In this document: positions 21,859-32,578 of the stretch, one piece after another
Position numbering within the stretch: the stretch's first letter is position 1
Layout of the letters: every line of letters begins with the position of its first letter
DNA from: Gammaproteobacteria bacterium
GTDB lineage: Bacteria; Pseudomonadota; Gammaproteobacteria; Xanthomonadales; SZUA-36
Length of the DNA: 64,000 nt
Direction of reading: 5' to 3'
Assembly (NCBI GenBank): GCA_021772935.1
Contig: JAJFLA010000026.1
Location: 1-64,000 of the forward strand
Notes under the pieces: generated by a model
Databases searched by the model: none
What the model was told of the DNA's origin: nothing
What the model saw: the letters and a program-made list of their open reading frames with translations, nothing else
Made by a program: the position numbers and the translations under genes

Positions 21859-23193
21859 CTATCCTCTGGATTCTCGTTCAAACAAGGCGATGGCCTCACT
21901 ATGGGGAGTATGTGGAAACATGTTGATGATGCCTGCGCCCTGAAGCTTGAAGTCATATTGATTAACCAATAATCCAGCATCCTTTGCCAGGGTTTCCGGG
22001 TTGCATGAAATATACAACACACGACTCACTTTGCTGGCAGCAATCCATGGTAGCAATTCCTCTGCACCGGAGCGTGGTGGATCCAATAGGATTTTATTGT
22101 AGTCTGCAAGCGGCCATGGTGCTTCATCACAAGGTTTATAGAGGTCAGCGCAATGAAACTCCACATTATTCAGACCATTGAGACTCGCATTTGAACGGCC
22201 ACGTTCTACCATCTCACCAGACCCTTCCACTCCCGTCACATTCGCTGCACGAACAGCCAGTGGCAAAGTGAAATTCCCAAGCCCACAAAACAGGTCCAGT
22301 ATGTTGTCCTCAGCCTGTGGATTCAGCAACTCCAGTGCGCGCAAGACCATCTGCTGATTAAGCCCGCCATTAACCTGGATAAAATCCAGTGGTTCGAAAT
22401 GAAACCGCAACCCCAGCCTTTCGATACCATATTCCAGTTGCAGGTCAACAGGTTCTAATCGATGAATACTATCGGGGCCTGCGGGTTGTAACAGCACACC
22501 CAGGCCTGTTTCACGGGCAAATAATTTCAGGTGTTCAACATCATGAGGTGATATTTCCTCCATATGGCGAATAATCAGTGCACAATATTCATCACCACAA
22601 GCCACTTCAATTTGTGGGACCGTGGCCCGACAGTCCAGTGTCTCTAACGTGCGTGATATTTTTGGCAGGGCATCTGCGATTTCCTTGCGCAGGATATGAC
22701 ATTCATTCATATCCGCCACGTAACGACCGTCACGTTCGCGAAAACCAACTAAAACACGTTCTTTTGCGGCGACATCACGCACAGAAAGTCGTGCTTTGCG
22801 GCGATAATTCCATTCTGGACCACTCAACGGTGGATAAATTAATATTGGTTCTACCTGACCCGTATTTTTCAGCGCCTGCAACAAGGCAGTCTGCTTTCGG
22901 GCTAACTGGGCATCCATCGACATATGCTGCAGGCTGCAGGCACCACAGTAGCCAAAATGAGGGCAACGGGGTTGCACCCTATCCACTGATGGCTGCAATA
23001 CCTCCAGTGTCTCAGCCCTGCCCCGTTGACTTCTGCCAAACAGGTGACGCGCAACGACTTTTTCACCCGGCAAGGCATCATACACATGCAGTTTTTTTTC
23101 ACCCAATACAGCCAGACCCATTCCTTTGGAATCAATTGAAGTAATATCCAGCTGAAACGGCTGATCGGATAGTTTTTTACGACTACGCCCCAT
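21859..23193 (-). CDS. rlmD: 23S rRNA (uracil-1939-C5)-methyltransferase
   Basis: A 444-residue RNA methyltransferase. It has an N-terminal TRAM domain, the 4Fe-4S cysteines in C-P-H-F-G-Y-C-G-A-C with an upstream Cys, SAM-binding L-D-L-F-C-G-L-G-N-F-T, L-D-P-P-R-S-G and the catalytic Cys motif Y-I-S-C-N-P-E-T-L. These mark the RlmD branch of the RumA family. It is the first gene of an operon with nagZ, hpt, the phosphorylase and fadH. Confidence 0.96.
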   Translation of the reverse strand: MGRSRKKLSDQPFQLDITSIDSKGMGLAVLGEKKLHVYDALPGEKVVARHLFGRSQRGRAETLEVLQPSVDRVQPRCPHFGYCGACSLQHMSMDAQLARKQTALLQALKNTGQVEPILIYPPLSGPEWNYRRKARLSVRDVAAKERVLVGFRERDGRYVADMNECHILRKEIADALPKISRTLETLDCRATVPQIEVACGDEYCALIIRHMEEISPHDVEHLKLFARETGLGVLLQPAGPDSIHRLEPVDLQLEYGIERLGLRFHFEPLDFIQVNGGLNQQMVLRALELLNPQAEDNILDLFCGLGNFTLPLAVRAANVTGVEGSGEMVERGRSNASLNGLNNVEFHCADLYKPCDEAPWPLADYNKILLDPPRSGAEELLPWIAASKVSRVLYISCNPETLAKDAGLLVNQYDFKLQGAGIINMFPHTPHSEAIALFERESRG

Positions 23194-23272
23194 TGTTTAA
23201 ATATCCTGGTTTAGATTATTATTTGATGCATACTCTTTGTGCACACATGTTATCTTATTGTTTTTGTTTTAT

Positions 23273-23995
23273 TTAACTCATTAACAAAAGCATATCTTTC
23301 ACGGCCTTATCCAGCCCAACGAACAGCGCCTGCGCAACGATAGAATGGCCAATATTCAATTCCACCAACTGCGGAATACGAACAATGGGCTGTACGTTCT
23401 GGTAGTGTAATCCATGCCCTGCGTTGACCTGCAAACCAATCGACTCACCGTGTTCCGCAGCACTAACAATACGCTGATACTCAGACTCAACATCTGCCTT
23501 ATCCGCGTCTGCGTAACTGCCGGTATGTAATTCGATGACCGGTGCACCACAGCCCCGTGCAGCATCGAGCTGTGCAATATCCGGGTCAATAAACAGGGAA
23601 ACCCGGATGCCGGCGGAACCCAGGTGTTTGCAGGCGTATTTAATGGCATCAAAATGCGACAGAACATCCAAACCACCCTCGGTCGTCAGTTCTTCGCGTT
23701 TTTCCGGTACCAGGCAAACATCTGCCGGACGATTGAGCTCTGCAATGACCAGCATTTCATCAGTAACAGCCATTTCAAGGTTGACACGGGTTCTGACCTG
23801 TTGGCATAAGGCCTCAACCTCCTGATCCTGTATATGACGGCGGTCTTCGCGCAAATGTACAGTAATTGCATCGGCACCGGCATTTTCGGCAACCCGGGCA
23901 GCTTCCAGAACACTGGGGTAGCTGGCACCACGGGCCTGACGAATGGTTGCAACATGATCGATATTAACACCCAACAATAATTTCCCGGATCGCAT
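23273..23995 (-). CDS. pdxJ: Pyridoxine 5'-phosphate synthase
   Basis: A 240-residue TIM-barrel enzyme that condenses 1-deoxyxylulose 5-phosphate with 3-amino-2-oxopropyl phosphate in vitamin B6 synthesis. The N-terminus [15 protein letters not shown] is diagnostic, and V-N-A-G-H-G-L is in place. I use the ATG at 23995, with AGAGG nine bases upstream, rather than the longer frame to 24025. It is the last gene of the rpoE-to-pdxJ supercluster, 32 bp after recO. Confidence 0.97.
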   Translation of the reverse strand: MRSGKLLLGVNIDHVATIRQARGASYPSVLEAARVAENAGADAITVHLREDRRHIQDQEVEALCQQVRTRVNLEMAVTDEMLVIAELNRPADVCLVPEKREELTTEGGLDVLSHFDAIKYACKHLGSAGIRVSLFIDPDIAQLDAARGCGAPVIELHTGSYADADKADVESEYQRIVSAAEHGESIGLQVNAGHGLHYQNVQPIVRIPQLVELNIGHSIVAQALFVGLDKAVKDMLLLMS

Positions 23996-24027
23996 AACGG
24001 TATACCTCTCAACAACGCCAACCAAAA

Positions 24028-24720
24028 TCAGGCAGAAAACAGGGACAGGCTTGCCAACGGCTTACCACCCAGATGATAGCCGATTACAGCTCGCATCAGC
24101 ATACGTAATTCAGACAAACTTTCGGCCTGCAGATTTTCAGCCTTTAAAGCCAGCAACGCTGCACCGGAGACCCGACCTTTACCGGGTCCAGAACTCAACA
24201 CGGGCCCTCGGTCTGGCTTGTAGTCATACCAGTTTTGCCGCTGAACATCTGCACCACTGCCATATTCCCGGTCCAATAACATCGCATAACCAATTGCCTC
24301 CAACAGGAGTTTTTCAAACACCCTTAACAGTGGTTGAGGTGGTGCTTCCGATGCCAACTCACTGAGCACATGCCGGTAACGCTCAAACACCTCGGCATGC
24401 GGGTCGCCCCGATGTAGCAAGCGCATCAACAGTTCATTCAGATACAAACCGCAGTACAGGGACGTCCCCTGCAACGCAGGCGGGGACGCTATTTGATCAG
24501 CAGCCGTCAGCGTACCCAGCTCACTTTTCTGGTTCCAGCTAAGCAATAAGGGCCGAAAGGGCTGTAAGATATTCCGCCAGCGTGAGCCTGCCGACTTCGC
24601 CCCGCGGGCAACGACAGCCACGCGGCCATGCCCACGTGTGAACGCTTCCACAATCAGGCTGGTTTCACGGAAGGAGCGACTATGCAAAATATAGGCCGGC
24701 TCCAGTTGTATGCGACCCAT
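24028..24720 (-). CDS. recO: DNA repair protein RecO
   Basis: A 230-residue protein with the N-terminal OB fold ([15 protein letters not shown]), the helical C-terminal domain and the usual [10 protein letters not shown] region. RecO anneals SSB-coated single strands and, with RecR, loads RecA. The ATG at 24720 has AAGG eight bases upstream; the longer frame to 24777 would overlap era. Gene order era-recO-pdxJ is classic for gammaproteobacteria. Confidence 0.95.
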   Translation of the reverse strand: MGRIQLEPAYILHSRSFRETSLIVEAFTRGHGRVAVVARGAKSAGSRWRNILQPFRPLLLSWNQKSELGTLTAADQIASPPALQGTSLYCGLYLNELLMRLLHRGDPHAEVFERYRHVLSELASEAPPQPLLRVFEKLLLEAIGYAMLLDREYGSGADVQRQNWYDYKPDRGPVLSSGPGKGRVSGAALLALKAENLQAESLSELRMLMRAVIGYHLGGKPLASLSLFSA

Positions 24721-24751
24721 CAATATCACCTTGAAAGAGCACCAGGGCTGG

Positions 24752-25663
24752 TTAGTCCGTGTAACCAAACCTTTCAATTAATTTATCATTGTCCGACCAA
24801 TCACGACTCACTTTGACCCACAAGCGGAGAAATATCTTTTCACCAAACAATTCCTCCAGCACGACACGCGCATTGCTGCCAACCTGCTTCAGAACAATGC
24901 CTTTTTTACCAATTGTGATTTGTTTTTGGCTGTCCCGCTCCACCCAGATGATGGCGCCAATCGTCAACAATTTCCCTTTGCGTTTAAATTCCTCAATCTG
25001 CACCGTCAGCGCGTAGGGTAATTCCTGGTGCAGACGTAATGTCAGTTGTTCCCGGATCATTTCAGCGGCAAGAAAACGTTCGCTGCGATCTGTAAACTGG
25101 TCTTCATCGTAAAAAGGTCGTGAAAACGGCAATTGACCCAGAACCTGTTTCTCCAGCGCTTCAACTCCACTGCCTTTTTTTGCTGAAACCATCATGATGT
25201 TATCGTAATCATCACTACGGAAGTTTTTGTCAACAAACGTCAGTAGTGATTCTTTGTCAGGAATCAAGTCAATCTTGTTCAGCACCAGCATGACAGGCAC
25301 GTCCACCGTGGCAAGCGCCTTAGCCACATATTCATCCTGCCGCGACCAATTACCCGCTTCAACCAGAAACATGACCAGATCGACATCCCGAAAAGACGCC
25401 TTTGCAACCCGATTCATATAACGATTCAGAGCGCGTTGGGCGGAATGGTGAATACCGGGTGTATCCACATAAACCACCTGCCCCTGCGGAGTTGTCTTGA
25501 TCCCAGCCAGTCTTTGCCGCGTCGTTTGAGGCTTGGCAGTGACAATGCTTACTTTCTGACCCAGGATCTGATTCAACAGGGTTGATTTGCCAACATTGGG
25601 TCGGCCGACAATTGACACATAACCAAAGCGGAAATTTTCCTGTTCTACGCTATTTTCTGTCAT
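24752..25663 (-). CDS. era: GTPase Era
   Basis: A 303-residue GTPase with G1 G-R-P-N-V-G-K-S-T-L, G3 D-T-P-G-I-H and G4 N-K-I-D, then a C-terminal KH domain with G-A-I-I-W-V-E-R-D-S-Q-K and I-G-K-K-G. Era binds the 3' end of 16S rRNA and helps 30S maturation. It follows rnc by 10 bp. Confidence 0.98.
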   Translation of the reverse strand: MTENSVEQENFRFGYVSIVGRPNVGKSTLLNQILGQKVSIVTAKPQTTRQRLAGIKTTPQGQVVYVDTPGIHHSAQRALNRYMNRVAKASFRDVDLVMFLVEAGNWSRQDEYVAKALATVDVPVMLVLNKIDLIPDKESLLTFVDKNFRSDDYDNIMMVSAKKGSGVEALEKQVLGQLPFSRPFYDEDQFTDRSERFLAAEMIREQLTLRLHQELPYALTVQIEEFKRKGKLLTIGAIIWVERDSQKQITIGKKGIVLKQVGSNARVVLEELFGEKIFLRLWVKVSRDWSDNDKLIERFGYTD

Positions 25664-25673
25664 TTATCGAAAC

Positions 25674-26345
25674 TCACTTTTTTGGCTTCTTAGCAATGAA
25701 CTCAAGTGCGGCAGCTGCAGCGATTTGCTCGGCCTTTCGTCTACTGCCGCCCTTGCCTGTCACCTCGATACCTGCTGCTTCGCCAGTACACTGCAACAGG
25801 AACTGTTTCTTATGCGGAGGACCATCTTCGCTCAACAGGGTATATTCCGGTAAAGGGTAGCCGTGGCCCTGTAACCACTCCTGCAAACGGGTCTTTGGGT
25901 CTTTTAATTCATCAGCATCAGGAAGCAATGCTATGAATGGATTACATACATGCAGTATGACCGCCTCACAGGGCTTGAAGCCACCATCAAGATAAACGGC
26001 ACCAAATATGGCTTCCAATGTATCTGCCAGGATTGAATCCCGCTTATACCCACCGGATCGTAACTCGCCCTCACCAAGCTTGATATAATCCCCCAGCTTC
26101 AGTCCGATAGCCAACTCTGCCAGTGTATCGCCACGTACCACACGGGCTCGTAAACGACTGAGTTCACCTTCATTATTGTCTTCTTTCAAAGTAAACAGCC
26201 GTGCAGAGACAACAAAATTTAAAATGCTGTCCCCGAGGAATTCCAGGCGCTCATTATTGACCCGCCCCACACTGCGATGTGACACCGCCAGAGCCAGTAA
26301 TCCAGGGTCTTTGAAACGGTAGGGGATGCCGGGGATTTCCCTCAT
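25674..26345 (-). CDS. rnc: Ribonuclease III
   Basis: A 223-residue dsRNA endonuclease. The signature N-E-R-L-E-F-L-G-D-S-I-L and the second acidic cluster D-T-L-E-A-I-F-G-A-V-Y-L-D-G-G form the metal site. A dsRNA-binding domain (K-T-R-L-Q-E-W-L-Q through the A-A-A-A-L end) follows. It matures rRNA and trims structured mRNAs. Confidence 0.97.
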   Translation of the reverse strand: MREIPGIPYRFKDPGLLALAVSHRSVGRVNNERLEFLGDSILNFVVSARLFTLKEDNNEGELSRLRARVVRGDTLAELAIGLKLGDYIKLGEGELRSGGYKRDSILADTLEAIFGAVYLDGGFKPCEAVILHVCNPFIALLPDADELKDPKTRLQEWLQGHGYPLPEYTLLSEDGPPHKKQFLLQCTGEAAGIEVTGKGGSRRKAEQIAAAAALEFIAKKPKK

Positions 26346-26388
26346 TTTTTACTGCTGTTCCGGCTGAATTAATAAAATAAAACCGGAC

Positions 26389-26754
26389 TCAGTTCGCCAG
26401 CTGTACTGACTTGTCAAACTTCGCCACCATATCGAGGTTACCCACAACCGGCTTGCGTACTTCATAAGTGACACGCAGATGAACACCGTTGCCTTTGCTT
26501 AGCTTGATATTTGACGCCCTGACGCTCTCGACAGCATTGACATCCAACCGGGTAAAAAATTTCCGGCGTATTTCATAAGGTGAAAGCTTCGCGCTTCCCG
26601 TTTCTGACGCAAGACCGTCCATTGCACTGGCTACTGAATAGTATTCCAAGTACACAGGGCCAATTTTCATACCAACAAAGGATATGAAGAGCACCACACA
26701 CAGAACCAACACAAATCCAATCAGGCTCAAGCCAGCTTGTTGATGGATTTTCAT
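26389..26754 (-). CDS. DUF4845 pilin-like membrane protein
   Basis: A protein of about 121 residues with one N-terminal membrane helix (about 8-28) preceded by a short basic stretch, and a small outer domain. This is the DUF4845 family usually found between lepB and rnc in gamma- and betaproteobacteria. The N-terminus looks like a type IV pilin or pseudopilin helix (Q-A-G-L-S-L-I-G-F-V). Function not established. Start at 26754 rather than 26775. Confidence 0.85.
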   Translation of the reverse strand: MKIHQQAGLSLIGFVLVLCVVLFISFVGMKIGPVYLEYYSVASAMDGLASETGSAKLSPYEIRRKFFTRLDVNAVESVRASNIKLSKGNGVHLRVTYEVRKPVVGNLDMVAKFDKSVQLAN

Positions 26755-26811
26755 AGTTCGCACCCTGTCAACCATGTTAATACTCCTACCATATTGCTTC
26801 TTGCAGGCTCT

Positions 26812-27612
26812 CTAGTGTATGCCATTTCCTACCCGCGATAAATCTCCACAGCCTTTTTCGAGATCAAAATTAAGCCAGATACCAACGGCACGGCCCAATA
26901 GATTTTCCTCAGGTACAAATCCCCACATACGACTATCGTTGCTGCGATCACGGTTATCACCCATCATAAAATAGTGGCCTTTAGGTACGATCCACTGGCC
27001 ATTACGGCTACGATTGTGTTCATGCTGCAGTATCTCGTGATTCACGTCACCGAGTACCTCATCAAACAACACCGCATCGATTGCTGGCGTTGTACATTTA
27101 ATGTCACTGCTTTCAAACCGACCGGTCGAAGTGCCTTCCATTTTTTCACCATTGACAAAAAGTTGTTTGTCGCGATAGGTGATGGTGTCGCCCGGTAATC
27201 CGATAGCACGTTTTATGAAATTCACACTGGGGTCGACTGGATAACGAAAAACCACAACGTCGCCACGTCGGGGTTCACCTATTTTAATAATTTTTTTATT
27301 TAACACTGGCAAACGAATGCCATAAGAGAATTTGTTAACCACGATAAAGTCACCCACAAGCAATGTAGGTATCATTGATCCAGAGGGAATTTTGAATGGT
27401 TCAAACAGGAATGACCGGAATAATAATACAATCAGAAGCACCGGGAACAAGGAACGGGAATACTCCACGATAACCGGCTCACGTACAGGCTCAATGCTTT
27501 TTTGAACTGAGCGATCCATACGCTTTTGCCTGAACAACAGGCTATCTACCAACCAGACAACGCCGGTAAGTGCCGTCAGTATTACGAGCACCAATGCAAA
27601 ATCAATATTCAT
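26812..27612 (-). CDS. lepB: Signal peptidase I
   Basis: A 266-residue inner-membrane protease. Two hydrophobic segments (about 4-24 and 58-74) precede the catalytic Ser motif I-P-S-G-S-M-I-P-T-L and the general-base Lys in F-I-K-R-A-I-G-L-P-G-D; box E is G-D-N-R-D-R-S-N-D-S-R. It cleaves Sec/Tat signal peptides. It lies 24 bp after lepA. Confidence 0.97.
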   Translation of the reverse strand: MNIDFALVLVILTALTGVVWLVDSLLFRQKRMDRSVQKSIEPVREPVIVEYSRSLFPVLLIVLLFRSFLFEPFKIPSGSMIPTLLVGDFIVVNKFSYGIRLPVLNKKIIKIGEPRRGDVVVFRYPVDPSVNFIKRAIGLPGDTITYRDKQLFVNGEKMEGTSTGRFESSDIKCTTPAIDAVLFDEVLGDVNHEILQHEHNRSRNGQWIVPKGHYFMMGDNRDRSNDSRMWGFVPEENLLGRAVGIWLNFDLEKGCGDLSRVGNGIH

Positions 27613-27636
27613 TCTGTTTACCTATCTCTGAGTTGT

Positions 27637-29439
27637 CTATTTTTTGCTATCTTGCTGCAAAACTGCAAGGAACGCTTGCTGGGGTATTTCAACATTTCCG
27701 ACCTGCTTCATCCGCTTTTTACCGGCCTTTTGTTTTTCTAGCAGCTTACGCTTGCGTGTCGCATCCCCACCATAACATTTTGCTGTTACATTTTTACGTA
27801 GTGCTTTAACCGTGGTACGTGCGATAACCTGTGCGCCAATAGAGGCCTGAATCGCAACATCAAACATCTGCCGTGGAATCAGTTCTTTCATATTCACAGC
27901 CAACTCACGACCACGTCGCTGCGCCTGATCACGGTGCATAATCAGAGAAAGTGCATCTACACGATCGCCATTTATCAACACATCAACACGCACAAAAGGT
28001 CCTACATTGAAACGCAAAAAGTGATAATCAAATGAAGCATAACCCCGGCTGACAGATTTTAACCGGTCGAAAAAATCCAATACCACCTCTGACAACGGTA
28101 ATTCATACTGAATTGACACCTGACCACCCAGATACTGCATACCAATCTGCTGGCCGCGCTTATCCTGACATAAACCAATAACGGAGCCGACATAAATCTG
28201 CGGCACCAGGATATTGGCCTGAATGATGGGTTCACGTACTTCAGCAATTTTATTAATGGGTGGAAGCTTGGCTGGGTTTTCGAGGGTTAGAACCTCCCCA
28301 TCGGTCAACTCCACTTCATATATGACGGTGGGCGCTGTCGTAATCAGGTCAACACCGTATTCGCGTTCCAGCCGTTCCTGCACGATATCCATATGTAACA
28401 AGCCGAGAAAACCACAGCGGAAACCAAAACCCAGTGCTTCAGAGGTTTCAGGTTCGAAATTTAATGCGGCGTCGTTCAGTTGCAACTTTTCAAGCGCATC
28501 ACGCAGGTCGGGGTAGTCATCAGCCTCGCTTGGAAACAAACCCGCAAACACCCGTGGTTGCATGGTTGCAAAACCCGGTAATGGTTCATTCGCTGGCGTC
28601 TGTGCCCGCGTAATAGTGTCACCAACAGGTGCTCCATGTATGTCCTTTATGCCAGCGACCAGAAAACCCACTTCGCCTGCTGAGAGTACATCACGGAGTT
28701 CGCGTTTAGGGGTAAATACACCCACCTGATCCACCTGGTGCTGATTTTTGGTAGACATCAATTTAATCTTGTCACGTTTGCCGACCGTACCATCGACCAC
28801 ACGGATCAATGAAACAATACCGAGGTAATTATCAAACCAGGAATCTATGATCAACGCTTTAAGCGGTGCATCCGGGTCGCCGGATGGCCGGGGAACATCT
28901 CGAATCAATCGTTCCAACACCTCAGCAATACCACTGCCTGTCTTGGCACTGACCGCAAGCGCATCGGCCGCCTCGATGCCAATGATGTCTTCAATTTCCT
29001 GCTTAACCCGTTCGGGTTCCGCAGACGGCAGATCAATTTTATTCAGTACCGGGATAACTTCTAAGCCGAGTTCCACCGCGGTATAACAGTTTGCCACGCT
29101 TTGGGCTTCCACCCCCTGAGCTGCATCCACAACCAATAACGCGCCTTCACAGGCTGAAAGTGAGCGGGAAACTTCGTAGGAAAAATCAACGTGTCCCGGT
29201 GTATCAATGAAATTAAGATGATAAACATCACCATCTTGCGCAGTATAATCCAGGGTGACACTCTGAGCCTTGATCGTAATCCCGCGCTCTCGTTCAATAT
29301 CCATCGTATCAAGAACTTGCGCAGACATTTCACGATCACTTAAACCATCACACAACTGTATAAACCGATCAGCCAGCGTTGACTTGCCATGATCTACATG
29401 GGCAATAATGGAAAAATTCCGGATATAGTTCTGATCCAT
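27637..29439 (-). CDS. lepA: Elongation factor 4 (LepA)
   Basis: A 600-residue translational GTPase. Visible are [18 protein letters not shown] and N-K-I-D-L-P, and the LepA-specific C-terminus ([10 protein letters not shown], then K-K-R-M-K-Q-V-G). It acts on ribosomes during initiation/elongation stress. It forms the lepA-lepB pair downstream of mucD. Confidence 0.98.
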   Translation of the reverse strand: MDQNYIRNFSIIAHVDHGKSTLADRFIQLCDGLSDREMSAQVLDTMDIERERGITIKAQSVTLDYTAQDGDVYHLNFIDTPGHVDFSYEVSRSLSACEGALLVVDAAQGVEAQSVANCYTAVELGLEVIPVLNKIDLPSAEPERVKQEIEDIIGIEAADALAVSAKTGSGIAEVLERLIRDVPRPSGDPDAPLKALIIDSWFDNYLGIVSLIRVVDGTVGKRDKIKLMSTKNQHQVDQVGVFTPKRELRDVLSAGEVGFLVAGIKDIHGAPVGDTITRAQTPANEPLPGFATMQPRVFAGLFPSEADDYPDLRDALEKLQLNDAALNFEPETSEALGFGFRCGFLGLLHMDIVQERLEREYGVDLITTAPTVIYEVELTDGEVLTLENPAKLPPINKIAEVREPIIQANILVPQIYVGSVIGLCQDKRGQQIGMQYLGGQVSIQYELPLSEVVLDFFDRLKSVSRGYASFDYHFLRFNVGPFVRVDVLINGDRVDALSLIMHRDQAQRRGRELAVNMKELIPRQMFDVAIQASIGAQVIARTTVKALRKNVTAKCYGGDATRKRKLLEKQKAGKKRMKQVGNVEIPQQAFLAVLQQDSKK

Positions 29440-29510
29440 GTGATACTTCAGCCGCCAGCCATCAAGATGTTAAGGCCTGTTAACGTTGGCCTGGTAAATC
29501 TGAATAGTCA

Positions 29511-29542
29511 AAGGCCATCCGTTGTTCACAACGGATGGCCTT
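29511..29542 (-). terminator. Hairpin between mucD and lepA, possible weak terminator
   Basis: A perfect 15-bp inverted repeat (29511-29525 with 29528-29542) lies after the mucD stop. On the minus strand it is followed only by a short T run, so it may attenuate rather than fully stop transcription into lepA. Confidence 0.55.
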
Positions 29543-29577
29543 GTTGTCTTCAACTCATTATTATAACCGACTACGAA

Positions 29578-31023
29578 CTATCCCTCATTTTTATCACGTG
29601 GTGTATAGGCAATAAAATTGGCCGTGCCATTACGCCACACACGCAGTGCTACGGCGTGATTTCGTTCGATCTTTTTAACCAGCGCCTCAAAGTCATCCAT
29701 GTTTTCGACATCGCGGTTATTAATCATCAGGATCACATCGCCCGGTCTCAAACCAGCACGCCATGCATCATCACTTTCAATGTCGGTAATCACAACACCG
29801 CCCTGGGGATCACCCAGTTCACGTCTGCGCTCACTGTCGATATTTTCTACGACCAGGCCCAGGGCATTCTCGCTGTTGGCTTTGTTTGATTGCTCAGTAA
29901 TGGTATTGGTAGACCCGCCATCCAGTGCGTCAAGAGTGACATCAAATGTTTTTTCTTTACCTTCCCGGCTTACTCTGACCTTGGCTTCTGTGCCTGGGGG
30001 GTTTGCCCCAACCAGTGGTGGTAAATCGTTCCAGGTTTCAATGGGCACATCGTTAAATGCCAGAATGACATCACCAGGTTCTAGTCCGGCACGATCTGCC
30101 GAACCATCAGGTGTGATTTCATTAACCAATGCCCCCACCGGCCGGTCAAGCTCCAATGCTTCAGCCATTTCACGGCTGACCACGCCGACAACAACACCCA
30201 GTAGTCCACGCTCAACTTTACCGGTCTCACGTAATTGTTTCGCTGTGCTTGCCGCCACTTCAATCGGGATTGAAAATGATAATCCAATGTAGCCACCATT
30301 CGAACTCAAAATCCAGGAATTGATGCCGATGACTTCACCCTCCATATTAAGCAGCGGCCCACCGGAGTTTCCACGATTAATCGCGACATCAGTTTGTATA
30401 AACGGCACATACCGCTGCGCTTGATTACTTCTACCTTTGGCGCTAACAATACCTGCGGTGACGCTTTGCTCAAAATTAAACGGCGAACCGATGGCCGCTA
30501 CCCATTCACCGGGTTTTACAGTTTCCGATTCACCCATACGTAAAAATGGTAAATCATTCTCCGCCTCAATCTTCAGAACAGCAATATCACTTGATTCATC
30601 TGAGCCAATCAACTTAGCTTCGAACTCGCGACGATCCGCCATGCGAACGATAATTTCATCAGCTTCCGCGACGACATGATGATTGGTCAAAATATAACCA
30701 TCCGCGGCATAAATGAAACCAGAACCAGCTCCCATGCGGTCTGGCTGGGCAGATCGGGGATCTTTCGGTACATTGAAATAACGTTTGAAAAGTTCTGGTA
30801 TTTCTGGGTGGTTTTCACCTTGTTGGCCACGCCGCGCACCATTCTGATCAGGTGTAGCTTGACGACGGGTACCAAACTGGGTCACACGAATATTAACAAC
30901 TGCCGGACCTGCTTTTTCGACCAGTTCCGTAAAATCCGGTAACCCACTCACTTTTGCAGCAAGCGGTAGACTCACCAACGATATTAGCAGTGCCACAAAC
31001 CGCAGCGTAAATCTTTGTTTCAT
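29578..31023 (-). CDS. mucD: Periplasmic serine protease MucD (DegP/DegQ-like)
   Basis: A 481-residue protease-chaperone. Signal peptide residues 1-24 (ending L-A-A-K), trypsin-like triad His in L-T-N-H-H-V-V, Asp in S-S-D-I-A-V-L-K and Ser in N-R-G-N-S-G-G-P-L, followed by two PDZ domains. It clears misfolded envelope proteins and tempers sigma-E/AlgU signalling in Pseudomonas. The ATG at 31023 has GGAG seven bases upstream; another ATG precedes it directly. Confidence 0.95.
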   Translation of the reverse strand: MKQRFTLRFVALLISLVSLPLAAKVSGLPDFTELVEKAGPAVVNIRVTQFGTRRQATPDQNGARRGQQGENHPEIPELFKRYFNVPKDPRSAQPDRMGAGSGFIYAADGYILTNHHVVAEADEIIVRMADRREFEAKLIGSDESSDIAVLKIEAENDLPFLRMGESETVKPGEWVAAIGSPFNFEQSVTAGIVSAKGRSNQAQRYVPFIQTDVAINRGNSGGPLLNMEGEVIGINSWILSSNGGYIGLSFSIPIEVAASTAKQLRETGKVERGLLGVVVGVVSREMAEALELDRPVGALVNEITPDGSADRAGLEPGDVILAFNDVPIETWNDLPPLVGANPPGTEAKVRVSREGKEKTFDVTLDALDGGSTNTITEQSNKANSENALGLVVENIDSERRRELGDPQGGVVITDIESDDAWRAGLRPGDVILMINNRDVENMDDFEALVKKIERNHAVALRVWRNGTANFIAYTPRDKNEG

Positions 31024-31088
31024 CATTCTGCTCCGAGATAGATAAATATTTAAACCTTTATAAAAACTGGTCCGGCTCTTCCACCGCA

Positions 31089-31577
31089 CTATGACAGGTT
31101 CCTGCTACACATATTGGGTGTGGTCGAAGGAAAATAAACCGTTGTCTGCAAAGCATTAAGAACAATGTCCGCAGTTTTTCGATGCTTCATCATACGCACG
31201 AGTAAACCACTAGCCAACAAACCACCCAATAAAGTTCCCAGGTCAGTCCGACCTGGCCCGAATTGTAACCAGGTGCTCAGACCATAGCCTGCAAATGCAC
31301 CTGCAAATGCGGCCAACAGGGGCCAGCCATAGAAACCGAAAACCAGTTTCAAATAGACCTGTTCCGGAAAAGCGAGCGTCACCATTTGCCCCGGCTCTAC
31401 GCTCAAATTGTTTCGTGCCAGTTCAATAACGACCGGCTTGCGTCGCAGTAAATTTGCAAATAACCCCGCACCACACCCCTTTCCATTGTCACAGGCCGTA
31501 CAACCGGATTGCGAACCTATACGCACCCATAAGCGCTCATCCTGGCAACGTACTACCTGCACATTTTGTTCAATCAT
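31089..31577 (-). CDS. rseC: RseC/MucC family protein
   Basis: A 162-residue inner-membrane protein. Its N-terminal part has the cysteine motif S-G-C-T-A-C-D-N-G-K-G-C-G, which probably binds a metal or Fe-S cluster, followed by two membrane helices (about 78-98 and 105-128). RseC proteins modulate sigma-E and help reduce SoxR. Its position between mucB and mucD is standard. Confidence 0.9.
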   Translation of the reverse strand: MIEQNVQVVRCQDERLWVRIGSQSGCTACDNGKGCGAGLFANLLRRKPVVIELARNNLSVEPGQMVTLAFPEQVYLKLVFGFYGWPLLAAFAGAFAGYGLSTWLQFGPGRTDLGTLLGGLLASGLLVRMMKHRKTADIVLNALQTTVYFPSTTPNMCSRNLS

Positions 31578-31594
31578 ATCGGCTTGGTGATCTG

Positions 31595-32578
31595 TTAATT
31601 GGAAGCGACGGAAAGTGCCATTTCGTTAGCGATAGATTTTACTGTGATTGCGGGAACCTCACCAATAACTGTGATCTGTAAAACTCCCAGCTTCCTGGTA
31701 TACGCATTGTTGGTACCTAATTGGCTGACCCCCGGCTTAATTACGGATTCTATGCCTTGTTGTTCAACATACACCGACACGGCTGCCAGACCGTCGCTAT
31801 ACACCATATGTTCATAGACCCCGTCAACAGCGCCCGTGGTGTGACTGTGAGATGTGAGGTAAAACCCATGCGGTAAATTGGCTGGCTGCCAGCGTGGACT
31901 GGATTGTGTTACCACGGTTTTTTCCGGGTTAAACGTTCTCATTTCTACAAAATCTTCGGCACGTGAATCTGATTCAAGCTCACCCCACTTTACCGCGGAA
32001 CCCACCGCAATATCTGTAAACATCAGTTTGGCCAAGGGTTTATTGCCAGCATCGAGTAACACCCACTTCAGCAACAGGCCGGTTTGTTCTTCCAACCACA
32101 AATCATAACCATAGCGAAAACTGTCTTCAGGTGAAATGCTCACCCGTCGGGCTTTGTTGCCGGCAATTCTTGCTTCACCACCCATTTCAAGCCGGTAACC
32201 ACTGGTTTCACTATCAAAAATCGATAAGGGTAATTCAGGAAAATAAGAGCTTGCAACGATATGATCTTCCACCACAGAGGCAGAATCTTCCAGAACACAA
32301 CGGACACCCTTCTGATCTCGAATGACTTCACGATGCGGACCACTGACCGAATACAGGCGTTCACGAACACCTGTATCATCGGTGACGTGGGTTATCCGCA
32401 TGGTTTCTACCACACCATCACTAATATAAACAAAGGTTCCCTGGTAACTCATTTGACTCATGGCCGTGGTCATACGCTCCAGCCATTCGCGAGCCTCACT
32501 TGAACTCCCGGCCACTACTGTTCCATTGAGGCCAATCAAAATGAGAAGTAACAGGGCCTTACGTGGCACAGCGTTCAC
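31595..32578 (-). CDS. rseB: Sigma-E regulator RseB/MucB
   Basis: A 327-residue periplasmic protein with a signal peptide (about 1-23) and the MucB/RseB fold, which has a LolA-like lipoprotein-binding domain. It binds the outer part of RseA/MucA and shields it from proteolysis. The start is a GTG that overlaps the TAG of rseA by one base, so the two are translationally coupled. Confidence 0.93.
   Translation of the reverse strand: MNAVPRKALLLLILIGLNGTVVAGSSSEAREWLERMTTAMSQMSYQGTFVYISDGVVETMRITHVTDDTGVRERLYSVSGPHREVIRDQKGVRCVLEDSASVVEDHIVASSYFPELPLSIFDSETSGYRLEMGGEARIAGNKARRVSISPEDSFRYGYDLWLEEQTGLLLKWVLLDAGNKPLAKLMFTDIAVGSAVKWGELESDSRAEDFVEMRTFNPEKTVVTQSSPRWQPANLPHGFYLTSHSHTTGAVDGVYEHMVYSDGLAAVSVYVEQQGIESVIKPGVSQLGTNNAYTRKLGVLQITVIGEVPAITVKSIANEMALSVASN

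Noticed and set aside
29440-29577. Small RNA gene between lepA and mucD
   Set aside because: The hairpin is explained as a mucD terminator or attenuator; I saw no promoter for a separate RNA.
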